This document shows, one piece after another, positions 1 to 6,242 of a stretch of DNA of 7,516 nucleotides. The stretch is from positions 1 through 7,516 of the forward strand of contig JAEDKI010000097.1 in assembly GCA_016295895.1 (NCBI GenBank), in the 5' to 3' direction. The notes under the pieces were generated by a model, which was given only the letters and a program-made list of their open reading frames with translations, was not told the DNA's origin and made no database searches. How positions within the stretch are numbered: position 1 is the stretch's first letter; each line of letters begins with the position of its first letter. Made by a program: the position numbers and the translations under genes. Origin of the DNA: Clostridiaceae bacterium. Its GTDB lineage: Bacteria; Bacillota; Clostridia; Oscillospirales; Acutalibacteraceae.

Positions 1-1293
1 GGCATCTGGGATATCATCAACGATATTTTCCTTGCCGCAATCGTTGACAGAACCCGTACCCGTTGGGGCAAGTTCAAGCCCTGGCTGATTATTTACGCCA
101 TCCCGGGCGTTATCATTACCATCATGTTCTATATGATGCCGCTCATATTCGGCGACCGACCGCTGTATGATGTGTCGAAGCTGGCGTTTTATCTGATACT
201 GCAAATGTTCACGAACCTTGCAGGCTCGCTGATTGCCATTGCAAGAACGGGTATGACGGCAACGATTACTCCGAACATTATCGACCGTACCCGCCTTATC
301 ACTCAGGCAAACCTGCTTTCGGGCTTCGTTGAGAAGGCTCCCGAAATCCTCATGGGTCTGTTTATCGACCTTGTCAGCAGAGGCGCACTCAAAATCCAGA
401 TGCGCTCGCTCTATGTTTCCGCAGGTCTTGTAACCTCCATTGCGGCAGGCTCTTTCGCTCTTATTTATGCATTTGTTGCCAAAGAAAGAGTTATGCAGAC
501 GGTTGACCGCCCGAGCATCTTCCAGGGCTTCAAATCCGTTTTCACAAACAAGCCTCTGCTTCTCATCACCCTTTCCGAATTCCTTTCCGCTTTCAGCATG
601 AATTCGGGCACAAACTACTACTACATAAACGTTCTCGGCCTTGCTTCGATGTCAACAATCGTCGGCATCCCCGGAGCAATCGTTTCGCCGATAAGCTATT
701 CCTATGTTCCCTGGGCAAGATCAAAGTTCTCAACCAAAGCCCTTTGGGTTGTCGGCTCTCATATCGACAATCTGCTCATGACGGGCGTTTTCCTTGTCGG
801 TTCAATCAACAAGAACTACAAGAAGCTCAGCGTTATGATTCCTGCATTCATGCTTCGTGAAACCATCTGGATGTTCTTCTACGGAATCAAGAAGGTTATT
901 CCCGAAGAAATGCGTAACGAAGCTATCGACTACGGCGAATGGAAAAACGGCTACAGAACCGAGGGCATGACGGGCGTTGCAAAGGGACTTGCATCAAAGC
1001 TTGTCGGAACGCTCGGTCAGACAATCAAGGCAATGATCCTTTCGAGAATCGGATATGTTCAGGGCGCAGGCTTCGGCGGTCAGAGCGAAAAGACCGAATA
1101 TTCTCTTTTCTGGATGTGCACAATTCTTCCCGTTGTTACCGGCATTCTGAGCATCGTTCCCAAGCTGTTCTATGATCTGAGCGGCGAAAAGAGAGACAGA
1201 ATGTACCGTGAGCTTCACGAAAGACGCAAGGCAATTGCCGATGAAGTCCGACAGCTCGACAATGATAACACCGAAGAATCATCAATTGTATAA
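1..1293 (+). CDS. GPH-family (MelB-like) sugar:cation symporter, 5'-truncated by window edge
   Basis: Integral membrane secondary transporter of the glycoside-pentoside-hexuronide:cation symporter family (MFS superfamily), which imports sugars or glycosides with Na+ or H+. The frame is open from base 1, so the first ATG at 124 is internal and 430 residues are visible; family members are usually 450-500 residues, so roughly the first helix or two is missing. The visible start carries WDIIND followed by DRTRTRWGKFKPW, the family signature at the helix II/cytoplasmic loop. The two Asp residues (visible residues 4 and 8) have the spacing of the cation/sugar-binding Asp55 and Asp59 of MelB. A second family motif, AIDYGEWKNGYRTEG, lies at about residues 310-324. 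Several hydrophobic segments are followed by a charged C-terminal tail (about the last 40 residues). The substrate cannot be read from the sequence. A strong terminator follows 13 bases after the stop, so this is the end of its transcription unit. Confidence 0.93.
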   Translation, partial: GIWDIINDIFLAAIVDRTRTRWGKFKPWLIIYAIPGVIITIMFYMMPLIFGDRPLYDVSKLAFYLILQMFTNLAGSLIAIARTGMTATITPNIIDRTRLITQANLLSGFVEKAPEILMGLFIDLVSRGALKIQMRSLYVSAGLVTSIAAGSFALIYAFVAKERVMQTVDRPSIFQGFKSVFTNKPLLLITLSEFLSAFSMNSGTNYYYINVLGLASMSTIVGIPGAIVSPISYSYVPWARSKFSTKALWVVGSHIDNLLMTGVFLVGSINKNYKKLSVMIPAFMLRETIWMFFYGIKKVIPEEMRNEAIDYGEWKNGYRTEGMTGVAKGLASKLVGTLGQTIKAMILSRIGYVQGAGFGGQSEKTEYSLFWMCTILPVVTGILSIVPKLFYDLSGEKRDRMYRELHERRKAIADEVRQLDNDNTEESSIV

Positions 1294-1306
1294 AAGCTGA
1301 ATTAAC

Positions 1307-1356
1307 AAAACGGATTACGGGTCATTCTCAAAAAGAAAGCCTGTAATCCGTTTTTT
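1307..1356 (+). terminator. Rho-independent terminator of the GPH transporter gene
   Basis: A 15-bp stem (1307-1321 with 1340-1354) is fully paired apart from one G-U wobble. It encloses an 18-base loop and runs into six T residues at 1351-1356. It starts 13 bases after the transporter stop codon. The stem is AT-rich at its base (AAAA/TTTT), so it may also work weakly on the other strand, but nothing on the minus strand needs it. Confidence 0.9.
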
Positions 1357-1362
1357 GAATGG

Positions 1363-1935
1363 TTGGTGAATGATACGGACGGAACAATCGAAAAAATCGA
1401 AAAGCTGTTCTCCGCAAAAAGCAACGCCGTTATTGCAATTGACGGCTGCTGCGCCTCAGGAAAAACAACCTTTGCCGAAACGCTCTCGGAACGCACGGGA
1501 GCGCAGGTTATTCATATGGACGACTTCTTTCTGCCGCCCGCAATGAGAACCGCTCAGCGCCTTTCGCAACCCGGCGGAAACGTTCATTATGAGCGTTTCA
1601 TTGACGAGGTTATCGGGGGCATACGGAGCGGCAAGCCATTTGAATACCGCATTTTCAAATGCAGCGTCGGCGATTTCTGCGGAAAGTCGGGAATCGATCC
1701 TCACAAGCCGATTATAATTGAGGGTGCTTACGCTCTGCACCCCGAAATACCGCATATTTACGACATGAGGATATTCCTCACCGTCAGCCACGAAACACAG
1801 CTACGGCGCATCAGAGAGCGAAACGGAGAGCAGGCGCTCAAAATCTTTGAAGAAAAATGGATTCCGCTCGAAAACCGATACTTTTCCGATTTCGGAATAA
1901 AAGAAAAAAGTAACATAGTAATTAATAATGAATAA
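1363..1935 (+). CDS. Uridine kinase-like P-loop NTPase/kinase
   Basis: A cytoplasmic nucleotide-binding protein of about 190 residues, resembling the uridine kinase/phosphoribulokinase group of P-loop kinases. Seen directly: a Walker A loop GCCASGKT (residues 28-35) after the hydrophobic strand AVIAID; HMDDFF (51-56), the usual acidic segment after strand 2 in uridine-kinase-like proteins; a hydrophobic strand IIIEGAYAL (117-125) that fits the substrate/Walker B region; and an arginine-rich segment RRIRERNGE in the C-terminal third that fits the lid. The substrate is inferred: uridine phosphorylation is the usual annotation, but another small metabolite is possible. The start is uncertain. 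The frame has no ATG before the P-loop, only TTG at 1363 and GTG at 1366, and the in-frame region upstream (stop at 1303) is the preceding terminator. No Shine-Dalgarno is visible. It is transcribed towards ptsH and ends at the shared convergent terminator. Confidence 0.8.
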   Translation: MVNDTDGTIEKIEKLFSAKSNAVIAIDGCCASGKTTFAETLSERTGAQVIHMDDFFLPPAMRTAQRLSQPGGNVHYERFIDEVIGGIRSGKPFEYRIFKCSVGDFCGKSGIDPHKPIIIEGAYALHPEIPHIYDMRIFLTVSHETQLRRIRERNGEQALKIFEEKWIPLENRYFSDFGIKEKSNIVINNE

Positions 1936-1941
1936 AAAAAG

Positions 1942-1991
1942 AAAAGCAACCTGTATTATACGATGATAAATCGAAAATACAAGTTGCTTTT
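1942..1991. terminator. Bidirectional terminator between convergent kinase gene and ptsH
   Basis: Inverted repeat with 16-base arms at 1942-1957 and 1976-1991 and an inner 4-bp stem (CGAT 1961-1964 with ATCG 1970-1973). Read on the minus strand the single mismatch becomes a G-U wobble, so the stem is fully paired, and it is followed by a T-rich tract (the A-rich run at 1934-1945 on plus). Read on the plus strand there is one C-A mismatch, with Ts at 1988-1992. It lies 6 bases after the kinase stop and about 50 bases after the ptsH stop, and serves both genes. Confidence 0.87.
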
Positions 1992-2040
1992 TATTATCCT
2001 GTTAAATCAGTTTTTTGCTCTTCGCTTATTGCGACACGGA

Positions 2041-2304
2041 TTACTCGGCAAAGCCGGAATCAACAAGCTTTACAAGCTCGTCAACCGCCTGCTCCTCATC
2101 GGGGCCGCCTGCAATAATGCGAATGCTTGTTCCGCCCATGATGCCGAGAGAAAGAACACCGAGAAGGCTCTTGGCGTTAACTCTGCGCTCCTCTTTCTCA
2201 ACCCAGATTGATGACTTGAATTCGTTAGCCTTCTGGATGAAGAAAGTTGCCGGACGGGCATGAAGACCTACCTGATTCTGAACTGTTACATCTTTAACAT
2301 ACAT
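2041..2304 (-). CDS. ptsH: Phosphocarrier protein HPr
   Basis: Small cytoplasmic phosphocarrier of the sugar phosphotransferase system; it receives phosphate from enzyme I and passes it to sugar-specific IIA domains. The 87 residues match the family's usual length. The active-site histidine is His15 in GLHARPA, and the regulatory serine is Ser46 in VNAKSLLGVLSL, the site used by HPr kinase/phosphorylase in Firmicutes. Having both residues makes it HPr rather than the catabolite-only paralogue Crh, which lacks His15. It therefore probably takes part in both sugar transport and CcpA-type carbon catabolite control (family knowledge, not shown here). The ATG at 2304 has GGGAG (2314-2318) 9 bases upstream. 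No ptsI adjoins it. It has its own promoter upstream and a terminator downstream, so it is probably monocistronic. Confidence 0.96.
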   Translation of the reverse strand: MYVKDVTVQNQVGLHARPATFFIQKANEFKSSIWVEKEERRVNAKSLLGVLSLGIMGGTSIRIIAGGPDEEQAVDELVKLVDSGFAE

Positions 2305-2350
2305 AATCTATATCTCCCACGCTGAAAATTTCATTTCATTTGTTATAGTT

Positions 2351-2378
2351 ATTATACCATAAAACTTCGCTTCGTCAA
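2351..2378 (-). promoter_or_regulatory. Sigma-A-type promoter of ptsH
   Basis: On the minus strand TTGACG (2373-2378) and TATAAT (2351-2356) are separated by 16 bases, and TGG precedes the -10, giving an extended -10 (TGn). The -10 is perfect and the -35 matches 5 of 6. Transcription would begin near 2344, leaving a leader of about 40 bases that contains the ptsH Shine-Dalgarno. The strength fits a highly expressed housekeeping gene. Confidence 0.85.
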
Positions 2379-2525
2379 CATTTTTAAGCCTCGGTTTGAA
2401 TAATTCGGCTTGTCGGCCAAACTCAATGCAAACATGAAAAATTGTTTTGTTGAAAATGACCATAGACAAAGCAAATTTTTGTGATACATAAACAGAAATA
2501 TTGCCTCTTTTTTCCTGTTTCGGCA
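2379..2525. other. Gap between livF and the ptsH promoter; no clear terminator
   Basis: AT-rich DNA after the livF stop. On the minus strand there are only weak inverted repeats (for example AAACAG with CTGTTT near 2492-2521) and none is followed by a proper T-tract. I see no intrinsic terminator of the quality of the other two in this window, so liv transcripts may read through into ptsH or end by another mechanism. A minus-strand reading frame beginning in the livF stop codon crosses this gap but looks spurious. Confidence 0.5.
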
Positions 2526-3227
2526 TTAACCGCCGAGATAAGCCTTTCGGATTTCGTCGCTCTGAGCAAGCTCCTCGCCCGTTCCCGAGAGAGTAATCTT
2601 GCCGGTTTCGAGAACATAAGCTCTGTCCGCAACCGAAAGCGCCATCTGAGCATTCTGCTCAACAAGAAGAATCGTTGTGCCGTCCTTATGGAGCGATTTG
2701 ATAATTTCAAAAATCTGCTCAACAAGAATCGGAGCAAGACCCATAGAGGGTTCATCAAGCATCAGAAGCTGAGGTCTGCTCATAAGAGCTCTGCCCATTG
2801 CCAGCATCTGCTGTTCGCCGCCCGAGAGCGTGCCCGCAGTCTGCTTGCGGCGTTCTTTGAGCCTCGGAAACTGCTCATAGACCTTTGCAAGGTCTTCGCT
2901 GACGCCCTTGCCGCCACGGGTGTAGGCGCCCATTTCAAGGTTTTCCTCAACGCTCATCTGGAGGAATATTCTTCTGCCCTCCGGAACATGAGCAAGACCC
3001 CGCTCTACTATTTTATGAGGAGCAACGGTCGAAATGTTCTTGTCAAGGAAGTCAATCGAGCCCGTCTTTGAGCGGAGCAGACCCGAAACGGTTTTAAGAA
3101 TCGTGCTCTTGCCTGCGCCGTTTGCGCCGATAAGAGTGACTATTTCGCCCTGCTTAACTTCAAAAGAAACGCCCTTTATGGCATGGATACTGCCGTAATA
3201 AACATTGATGTCGTTAACCTTTAACAT
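2526..3227 (-). CDS. livF: Branched-chain amino acid ABC transporter, ATP-binding protein LivF
   Basis: One of the two cytoplasmic ATPases of the HAAT-type importer, pairing with LivG beneath LivH/LivM. At 233 residues it has the usual LivF length. In order: A-loop Tyr11 (YYG), Walker A GANGAGKST (34-42), HVPEGRRIF (80-88) in place of a normal Q-loop, ABC signature LSGGEQ (134-139), Walker B LLMLDE (154-159), and VEQN (189-192) where most ABC ATPases have the H-loop histidine. The PEGR and EQN variants are normal for LivF and distinguish it from LivG. It is the last gene of the operon. Its Shine-Dalgarno AAGGAGG (3235-3241) overlaps the livG stop codon and sits 7 bases before the ATG, so translation is probably coupled to livG. 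Confidence 0.97.
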   Translation of the reverse strand: MLKVNDINVYYGSIHAIKGVSFEVKQGEIVTLIGANGAGKSTILKTVSGLLRSKTGSIDFLDKNISTVAPHKIVERGLAHVPEGRRIFLQMSVEENLEMGAYTRGGKGVSEDLAKVYEQFPRLKERRKQTAGTLSGGEQQMLAMGRALMSRPQLLMLDEPSMGLAPILVEQIFEIIKSLHKDGTTILLVEQNAQMALSVADRAYVLETGKITLSGTGEELAQSDEIRKAYLGG

Positions 3228-3239
3228 ATCTGCGCCTCC

Positions 3240-4061
3240 TTACTTCTTGCCGAGATAGGCTTCGATAACATCGGGGTTATTCTGGATTTCATCGGGAGTG
3301 CCCTTTGCAATAATCTTGCCGAAATTCAGAACGCAGATGCCCTCGCAAACACCCATGACAAGGTTCATGTCATGCTCAATGAGCAGAACGGCGATTTTGA
3401 AGGTGTCTCTGATTTTGCGGATGTTATTCATAAGCTCTGCCGTTTCGGACGGGTTCATGCCTGCGGCAGGCTCGTCAAGGAGCAGAAGCTTGGGATTGGT
3501 GGCAAGCGCTCTGACAATTTCAAGCCGTCTCTGAGCGCCGTAGGGCAGAGAACCTGCCTGATTGCCCGCCATATCCTGCATATCGAAGATTGAAAGCAGT
3601 TCAATGGCTTTTTCGTGCATTTCCTTTTCTTTTTTCCAATATTTCGGAAGCCTGAGAACGCCGTTAGCCATTCCGTATTTTATCTGATTGTGCAAACCGA
3701 TTTTAACATTGTCCTCAACCGAAAGGTTGCCGAAAAGCCTGATATTCTGGAATGTTCTTGCGATACCCGCCTTGTTGACCTGAACGGTGTTCAGAGCGTG
3801 AGTATCCTTGCCGTCAAGCAAAATAGTTCCGGATGTAGGCTGATAAACCTTGGTCAGAAGGTTGAAAACAGTCGTTTTGCCTGCGCCGTTGGGGCCTATA
3901 AGACCCGCAATTTCGGTTCTGCCGATTGTGAGGTTGAAATCGTCAACGGCTTTAAGGCCGCCGAATTCGATTCCGAGATGTCTTGCTTCAAGAATCGGAA
4001 GCTTGTTGACATCTCTTTCGGGGACTATTGAATCATGAGGAACAGGAACCATCTTGCTCAT
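3240..4061 (-). CDS. livG: Branched-chain amino acid ABC transporter, ATP-binding protein LivG
   Basis: Second ATPase of the importer. Of 273 residues, the first 20 or so are a polar leader before the ABC fold begins at LPILEARHLGIEFGG. In order: Walker A GPNGAGKTT (56-64), Q-loop Gln105 in ARTFQNIRLF, the LivG-type signature LPYGAQRRLEIVRAL (from residue 172, where canonical LSGGQ is replaced), Walker B LLLLDE (192-197) and H-loop His230 in LLIEHDM. The altered signature is typical of LivG, not a defect. The start ATG overlaps the livM stop as ATGA (4058-4061), a classical coupling arrangement. An AAAGGGGG run lies about 10 bases upstream as the ribosome binding site. Confidence 0.97.
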   Translation of the reverse strand: MSKMVPVPHDSIVPERDVNKLPILEARHLGIEFGGLKAVDDFNLTIGRTEIAGLIGPNGAGKTTVFNLLTKVYQPTSGTILLDGKDTHALNTVQVNKAGIARTFQNIRLFGNLSVEDNVKIGLHNQIKYGMANGVLRLPKYWKKEKEMHEKAIELLSIFDMQDMAGNQAGSLPYGAQRRLEIVRALATNPKLLLLDEPAAGMNPSETAELMNNIRKIRDTFKIAVLLIEHDMNLVMGVCEGICVLNFGKIIAKGTPDEIQNNPDVIEAYLGKK

Positions 4062-5125
4062 TTTGCTTCAGCCCCCTTTCTTTCCGACTTGCCGAACCTG
4101 AATTTTTCTTTTATCAGATCGCCGTAGGTTTTAAGCGTATCGTTGTTGGTTATAATCATAACGAGAATCAGAACGAGCGCATAGGCGAGCATTCTGTAAT
4201 CGCCGACCTCTCGGAGCATTTCGGGCAGAACGGTGAGCATTGCCGCAGCAATAACCGAGCCGAACATGTTGCCCATGCCGCCGAGAACAACGAAAACGAG
4301 AACAAGTATTGAAGTGTTGAAATTAAACTTTGAAGCAACAACGGTTGAATAGTTGAGGCCGAAAAGCACGCCTGCACAGCCCGCAAGAGCCGCCGAGGTA
4401 ACAAAAGCCATAAGCTTGTACTTAGTAATATTTATTCCCACGGATTCAGCCGCTATACGGTTATCACGAATCGACATAATAGCTCTGCCGGTTCTTGAGT
4501 TGGTGAGGTTATAAACAACAAAAAGAGTGATGAGGACGAGGACAATGCCCGCCGTAAAGGTGGAAATCTTGTTAACGCCCGTTGCTCCCATAGGTCCGTT
4601 AACGATAACCTTGCCGCCTTCGCCAAGCACAAGCTTTTCTGCGGAGCCTTTGAAATGAAGCCCGCCCTCGTCAATGCCGATATAAAGGCAGTTGAGAATA
4701 TCCTTGATTATTTCGCCGAATGCAAGGGTAACAATCGCAAGATAGTCGCCCTTCAGGCGAAGAACGGGAATGCCGATAAGAATGCCGAACACTGCGGCAA
4801 CCAATGCGCCGACAATAACGGCAACAATCATTCTGACGATATCCGACTCAATGCCGTTAAAACGCATTGTTGTTGAAACAATGACGCCCGCAAAAGCGCC
4901 GACGCTCATAAATCCCGCATGGCCGAGGCTCAGGTCGCCGAGAATGCCGACCGTGAGGTTCAGCGAAACTGCCATGATAACATAGGCGCAAATCGGAATA
5001 AGCTGACCCTTGAGGGAGTTTGAAACCATTCCGCCGCCGATAAGAATCTGCATTACGATATAGAACGCAATAACAACGCCGTAGGAAAGGAAGCTGTTTT
5101 TGGTGAGCTTGTTTAACTTTTTCAT
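4058..5125 (-). CDS. livM: Branched-chain amino acid ABC transporter, permease LivM
   Basis: Polytopic inner-membrane channel subunit that pairs with LivH. Diagnostic features are the N-terminal region NLTVGILGDLSLGHAGFMSVGAFAG and the cytoplasmic coupling loop GRAIMSIRDNRIAAESVGIN, which contacts the ATPases. Many hydrophobic segments fill the rest, and the tail is charged (RFGKSERKGAEAK). I chose the ATG at 5125 (355 residues) because GAGGTGG (5131-5137) lies 5 bases before it. The in-frame GTG at 5134 would add three residues (GTG-Ala-Gln) but lies inside that ribosome binding site. The livH stop is within or next to the same site, so livH and livM are translationally coupled. The 3' end overlaps the livG start by four bases. 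Confidence 0.96.
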   Translation of the reverse strand: MKKLNKLTKNSFLSYGVVIAFYIVMQILIGGGMVSNSLKGQLIPICAYVIMAVSLNLTVGILGDLSLGHAGFMSVGAFAGVIVSTTMRFNGIESDIVRMIVAVIVGALVAAVFGILIGIPVLRLKGDYLAIVTLAFGEIIKDILNCLYIGIDEGGLHFKGSAEKLVLGEGGKVIVNGPMGATGVNKISTFTAGIVLVLITLFVVYNLTNSRTGRAIMSIRDNRIAAESVGINITKYKLMAFVTSAALAGCAGVLFGLNYSTVVASKFNFNTSILVLVFVVLGGMGNMFGSVIAAAMLTVLPEMLREVGDYRMLAYALVLILVMIITNNDTLKTYGDLIKEKFRFGKSERKGAEAK

Positions 5126-5130
5126 CTGCG

Positions 5131-5137
5131 CCACCTC
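5131..5137 (-). promoter_or_regulatory. Ribosome binding site that fixes the livM start
   Basis: GAGGTGG on the minus strand, 5 bases upstream of the ATG at 5125. It contains the competing GTG (5132-5134) and overlaps the livH stop codon (5136-5138). This supports the ATG start over the longer GTG version. Confidence 0.75.
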
Positions 5138-6020
5138 AAACTTTCTCTTTTATCTGCTTGCCGAGAAGTCCTGCAGGCTTAACGAGAAGCACGATAATAA
5201 GAACGGCAAAAACAATTGCGTTTGCAAGCTGTGTCGAAATATATGCCTTTGCGAAAATCTCGATTATGCCGAGCACGATTCCGCCGAGCATTGCTCCGGG
5301 GATTGAGCCGATGCCGCCGAGAACTGCCGCCGTGAACGCCTTGATGCCGGGCATTGAACCCGTTGTCGGCAGAAGATTCGGATAAGCCGAGCAGAGCAGA
5401 ACGCCGGCAATGGCGGCAAGAGCCGAGCCGATGGCAAAGGTCACCGAAATCGTAACGTTGACATTTATACCCATGAGCTGAGCCGCACCCTTATCCTCGG
5501 AAACGGCACGCATAGCCTTGCCCATTTTTGTTTTGCTTGTGAAAAGCGTCAGCGCAACCATGATAACAATACAGGCGATGATGGTAACAATCGCCTCTGC
5601 CGAAATGGTCAGTCTGCCGTCGAAAAGCTTAACGGAATTCATGTTTGAAACAATGGACTTGAACGATCTCGGAGTTGAACCCCAGATAAGGAGCGCAAGG
5701 TTCTGAAGAAGATAGCTCACGCCGATTGCGGTAATAAGAACCGCAAGAGAAGTTGCCGAACGCAGGGGCTTATAGGCAAAGCGTTCGATGGTCATGCCGA
5801 GAACCGTGCAGACAACCATTGCCGCAAGAACGGAAACAATCGGAGGAAGCCCGAGACTCTCCGTTACACAGTAGGAAATGTATGCGCCGACCATGATGAC
5901 ATCGCCGTGGGCAAAGTTCAGCATTTTTGCAATGCCGTAAACCATTGTGTAGCCCAGAGCAATGATGGCGTAAACGCTTCCCAAGCTGATTCCGTTAATC
6001 AGATATGAGAGAAAACTCAT
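5136..6020 (-). CDS. livH: Branched-chain amino acid ABC transporter, permease LivH
   Basis: First of the two membrane channel subunits. At 294 residues it is close to the usual LivH length. Family marks are the opening ISLGSVYAIIALGYTMVYG, then LNFAHGD near residue 35, which is highly conserved in LivH, and the cytoplasmic coupling loop GKAMRAVSEDKGAAQLMGIN, followed by hydrophobic helices. The ATG at 6020 is preceded at 6 bases by GAGGTG (6027-6032). The stop adjoins livM. Upstream is an unusual 222-base gap after livJ with a small reading frame and RNA hairpins, so livH may be expressed at a different level from livJ. Confidence 0.97.
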   Translation of the reverse strand: MSFLSYLINGISLGSVYAIIALGYTMVYGIAKMLNFAHGDVIMVGAYISYCVTESLGLPPIVSVLAAMVVCTVLGMTIERFAYKPLRSATSLAVLITAIGVSYLLQNLALLIWGSTPRSFKSIVSNMNSVKLFDGRLTISAEAIVTIIACIVIMVALTLFTSKTKMGKAMRAVSEDKGAAQLMGINVNVTISVTFAIGSALAAIAGVLLCSAYPNLLPTTGSMPGIKAFTAAVLGGIGSIPGAMLGGIVLGIIEIFAKAYISTQLANAIVFAVLIIVLLVKPAGLLGKQIKEKV

Positions 6021-6050
6021 TTATTACACCTCAGTTACTCGGATTCCGTG

Positions 6051-6206
6051 TTATTCTGCCGAAAAATGCGGTCTGTCAAACATCGGATCCTGATTTTTAT
6101 TCTGTGTCGGAAAAACTGCCGCAGAATCTACCTCGGTAGGCTTTCCGCCGCAGAATACATTATAAAACGGGTTGAGGAAGAAAGAGCTGCACGGGAAAAA
6201 GCGCAT
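6051..6206 (-). CDS. Candidate 51-residue small protein between livJ and livH
   Basis: Uninterrupted 51-codon frame beginning ATG (6206) and ending TAA (6051-6053), in the direction of the operon, 36 bases after the livJ stop and 30 bases before livH. AAGGA (6215-6219) lies 8 bases before the ATG, a good ribosome binding site. The peptide starts MRFFPCSSFFLNPFYNVFCGG, which is rich in Phe and has two Cys, and continues as a polar Pro/Asp/Asn-rich tail ending PHFSAE. There is no convincing transmembrane helix, although the aromatic N-terminus could associate with membrane. I do not recognise a family. Against coding: a 12-bp hairpin hides the ribosome binding site, and a 10-base direct repeat inside the frame occurs in two different reading frames, which points to nucleic-acid-level structure. 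It may be a true microprotein, a regulatory leader peptide or a chance frame. Confidence 0.45.
   Translation of the reverse strand: MRFFPCSSFFLNPFYNVFCGGKPTEVDSAAVFPTQNKNQDPMFDRPHFSAE
6099..6127 (-). other. Possible RNA hairpin upstream of livH
   Basis: On the minus strand ATTCTG (6122-6127) pairs with CAGAAT (6099-6104), and an inner CGG/CCG can stack on it with a three-base bulge, leaving a U-rich loop. It is not followed by a T-tract, so it is not a standard terminator. It lies within the candidate small gene. Confidence 0.35.
6118..6156. repeat. 10-base direct repeat flanking a dyad
   Basis: GCCGCAGAAT occurs at 6118-6127 and 6147-6156. Between the copies is the near-palindrome CTACC-TC-GGTAG (6128-6139). 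Related shorter pieces (TTATTCTG...) occur at 6050-6057 and 6097-6104, some in inverted orientation. Confidence 0.6.
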
Positions 6207-6218
6207 CTCTTTCTTCCT
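6175..6218 (-). promoter_or_regulatory. 12-bp perfect hairpin after livJ covering the small ORF's ribosome binding site
   Basis: On the minus strand AGGAAGAAAGAG (6207-6218) is perfectly complementary to CTCTTTCTTCCT (6175-6186). Past one A-G mismatch the stem can continue with TGC/GCA. The left arm contains the Shine-Dalgarno of the small reading frame, and its ATG lies just inside the stem. No T-tract follows, so it is unlikely to be a full terminator. It could protect the livJ mRNA 3' end, partly block downstream expression, or control translation of the small frame. Confidence 0.7.
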
Positions 6219-6242
6219 TGAAAGTCAAATTGTTATTATCGT

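Noticed and set aside
1359..1373. Four-codon ATG frame (ATGGTTGGTGAATGA) overlapping the kinase start
   Set aside because: It is too short to judge, has no ribosome binding site, and is probably coincidence.
2308..2526. 72-codon minus-strand frame whose ATG overlaps the livF stop (TAATG)
   Set aside because: The overlap looks like translational coupling, but the frame runs across the ptsH promoter and leader, the peptide has no recognisable features, and the region is simply AT-rich. Most likely chance.
2481..3071. 196-codon plus-strand frame opposite livF
   Set aside because: It is antisense to a gene with all the expected ABC ATPase motifs, and its translation has no family features. It is a shadow frame.
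2526..3227. LivF lacks the H-loop histidine and standard Q-loop
   Set aside because: Gln/Asn at the H-loop and PEGR at the Q-loop are normal for LivF proteins, so this is not a loss of function.
3615..4031. 138-codon plus-strand frame opposite livG
   Set aside because: Antisense shadow of a well-supported ATPase gene.
6150..6170. TATAAT-like -10 on the minus strand (about 6159-6164) as an internal promoter for livH
   Set aside because: No acceptable -35 lies 16-18 bases upstream and there is no extended -10, so the hexamer alone is not enough.
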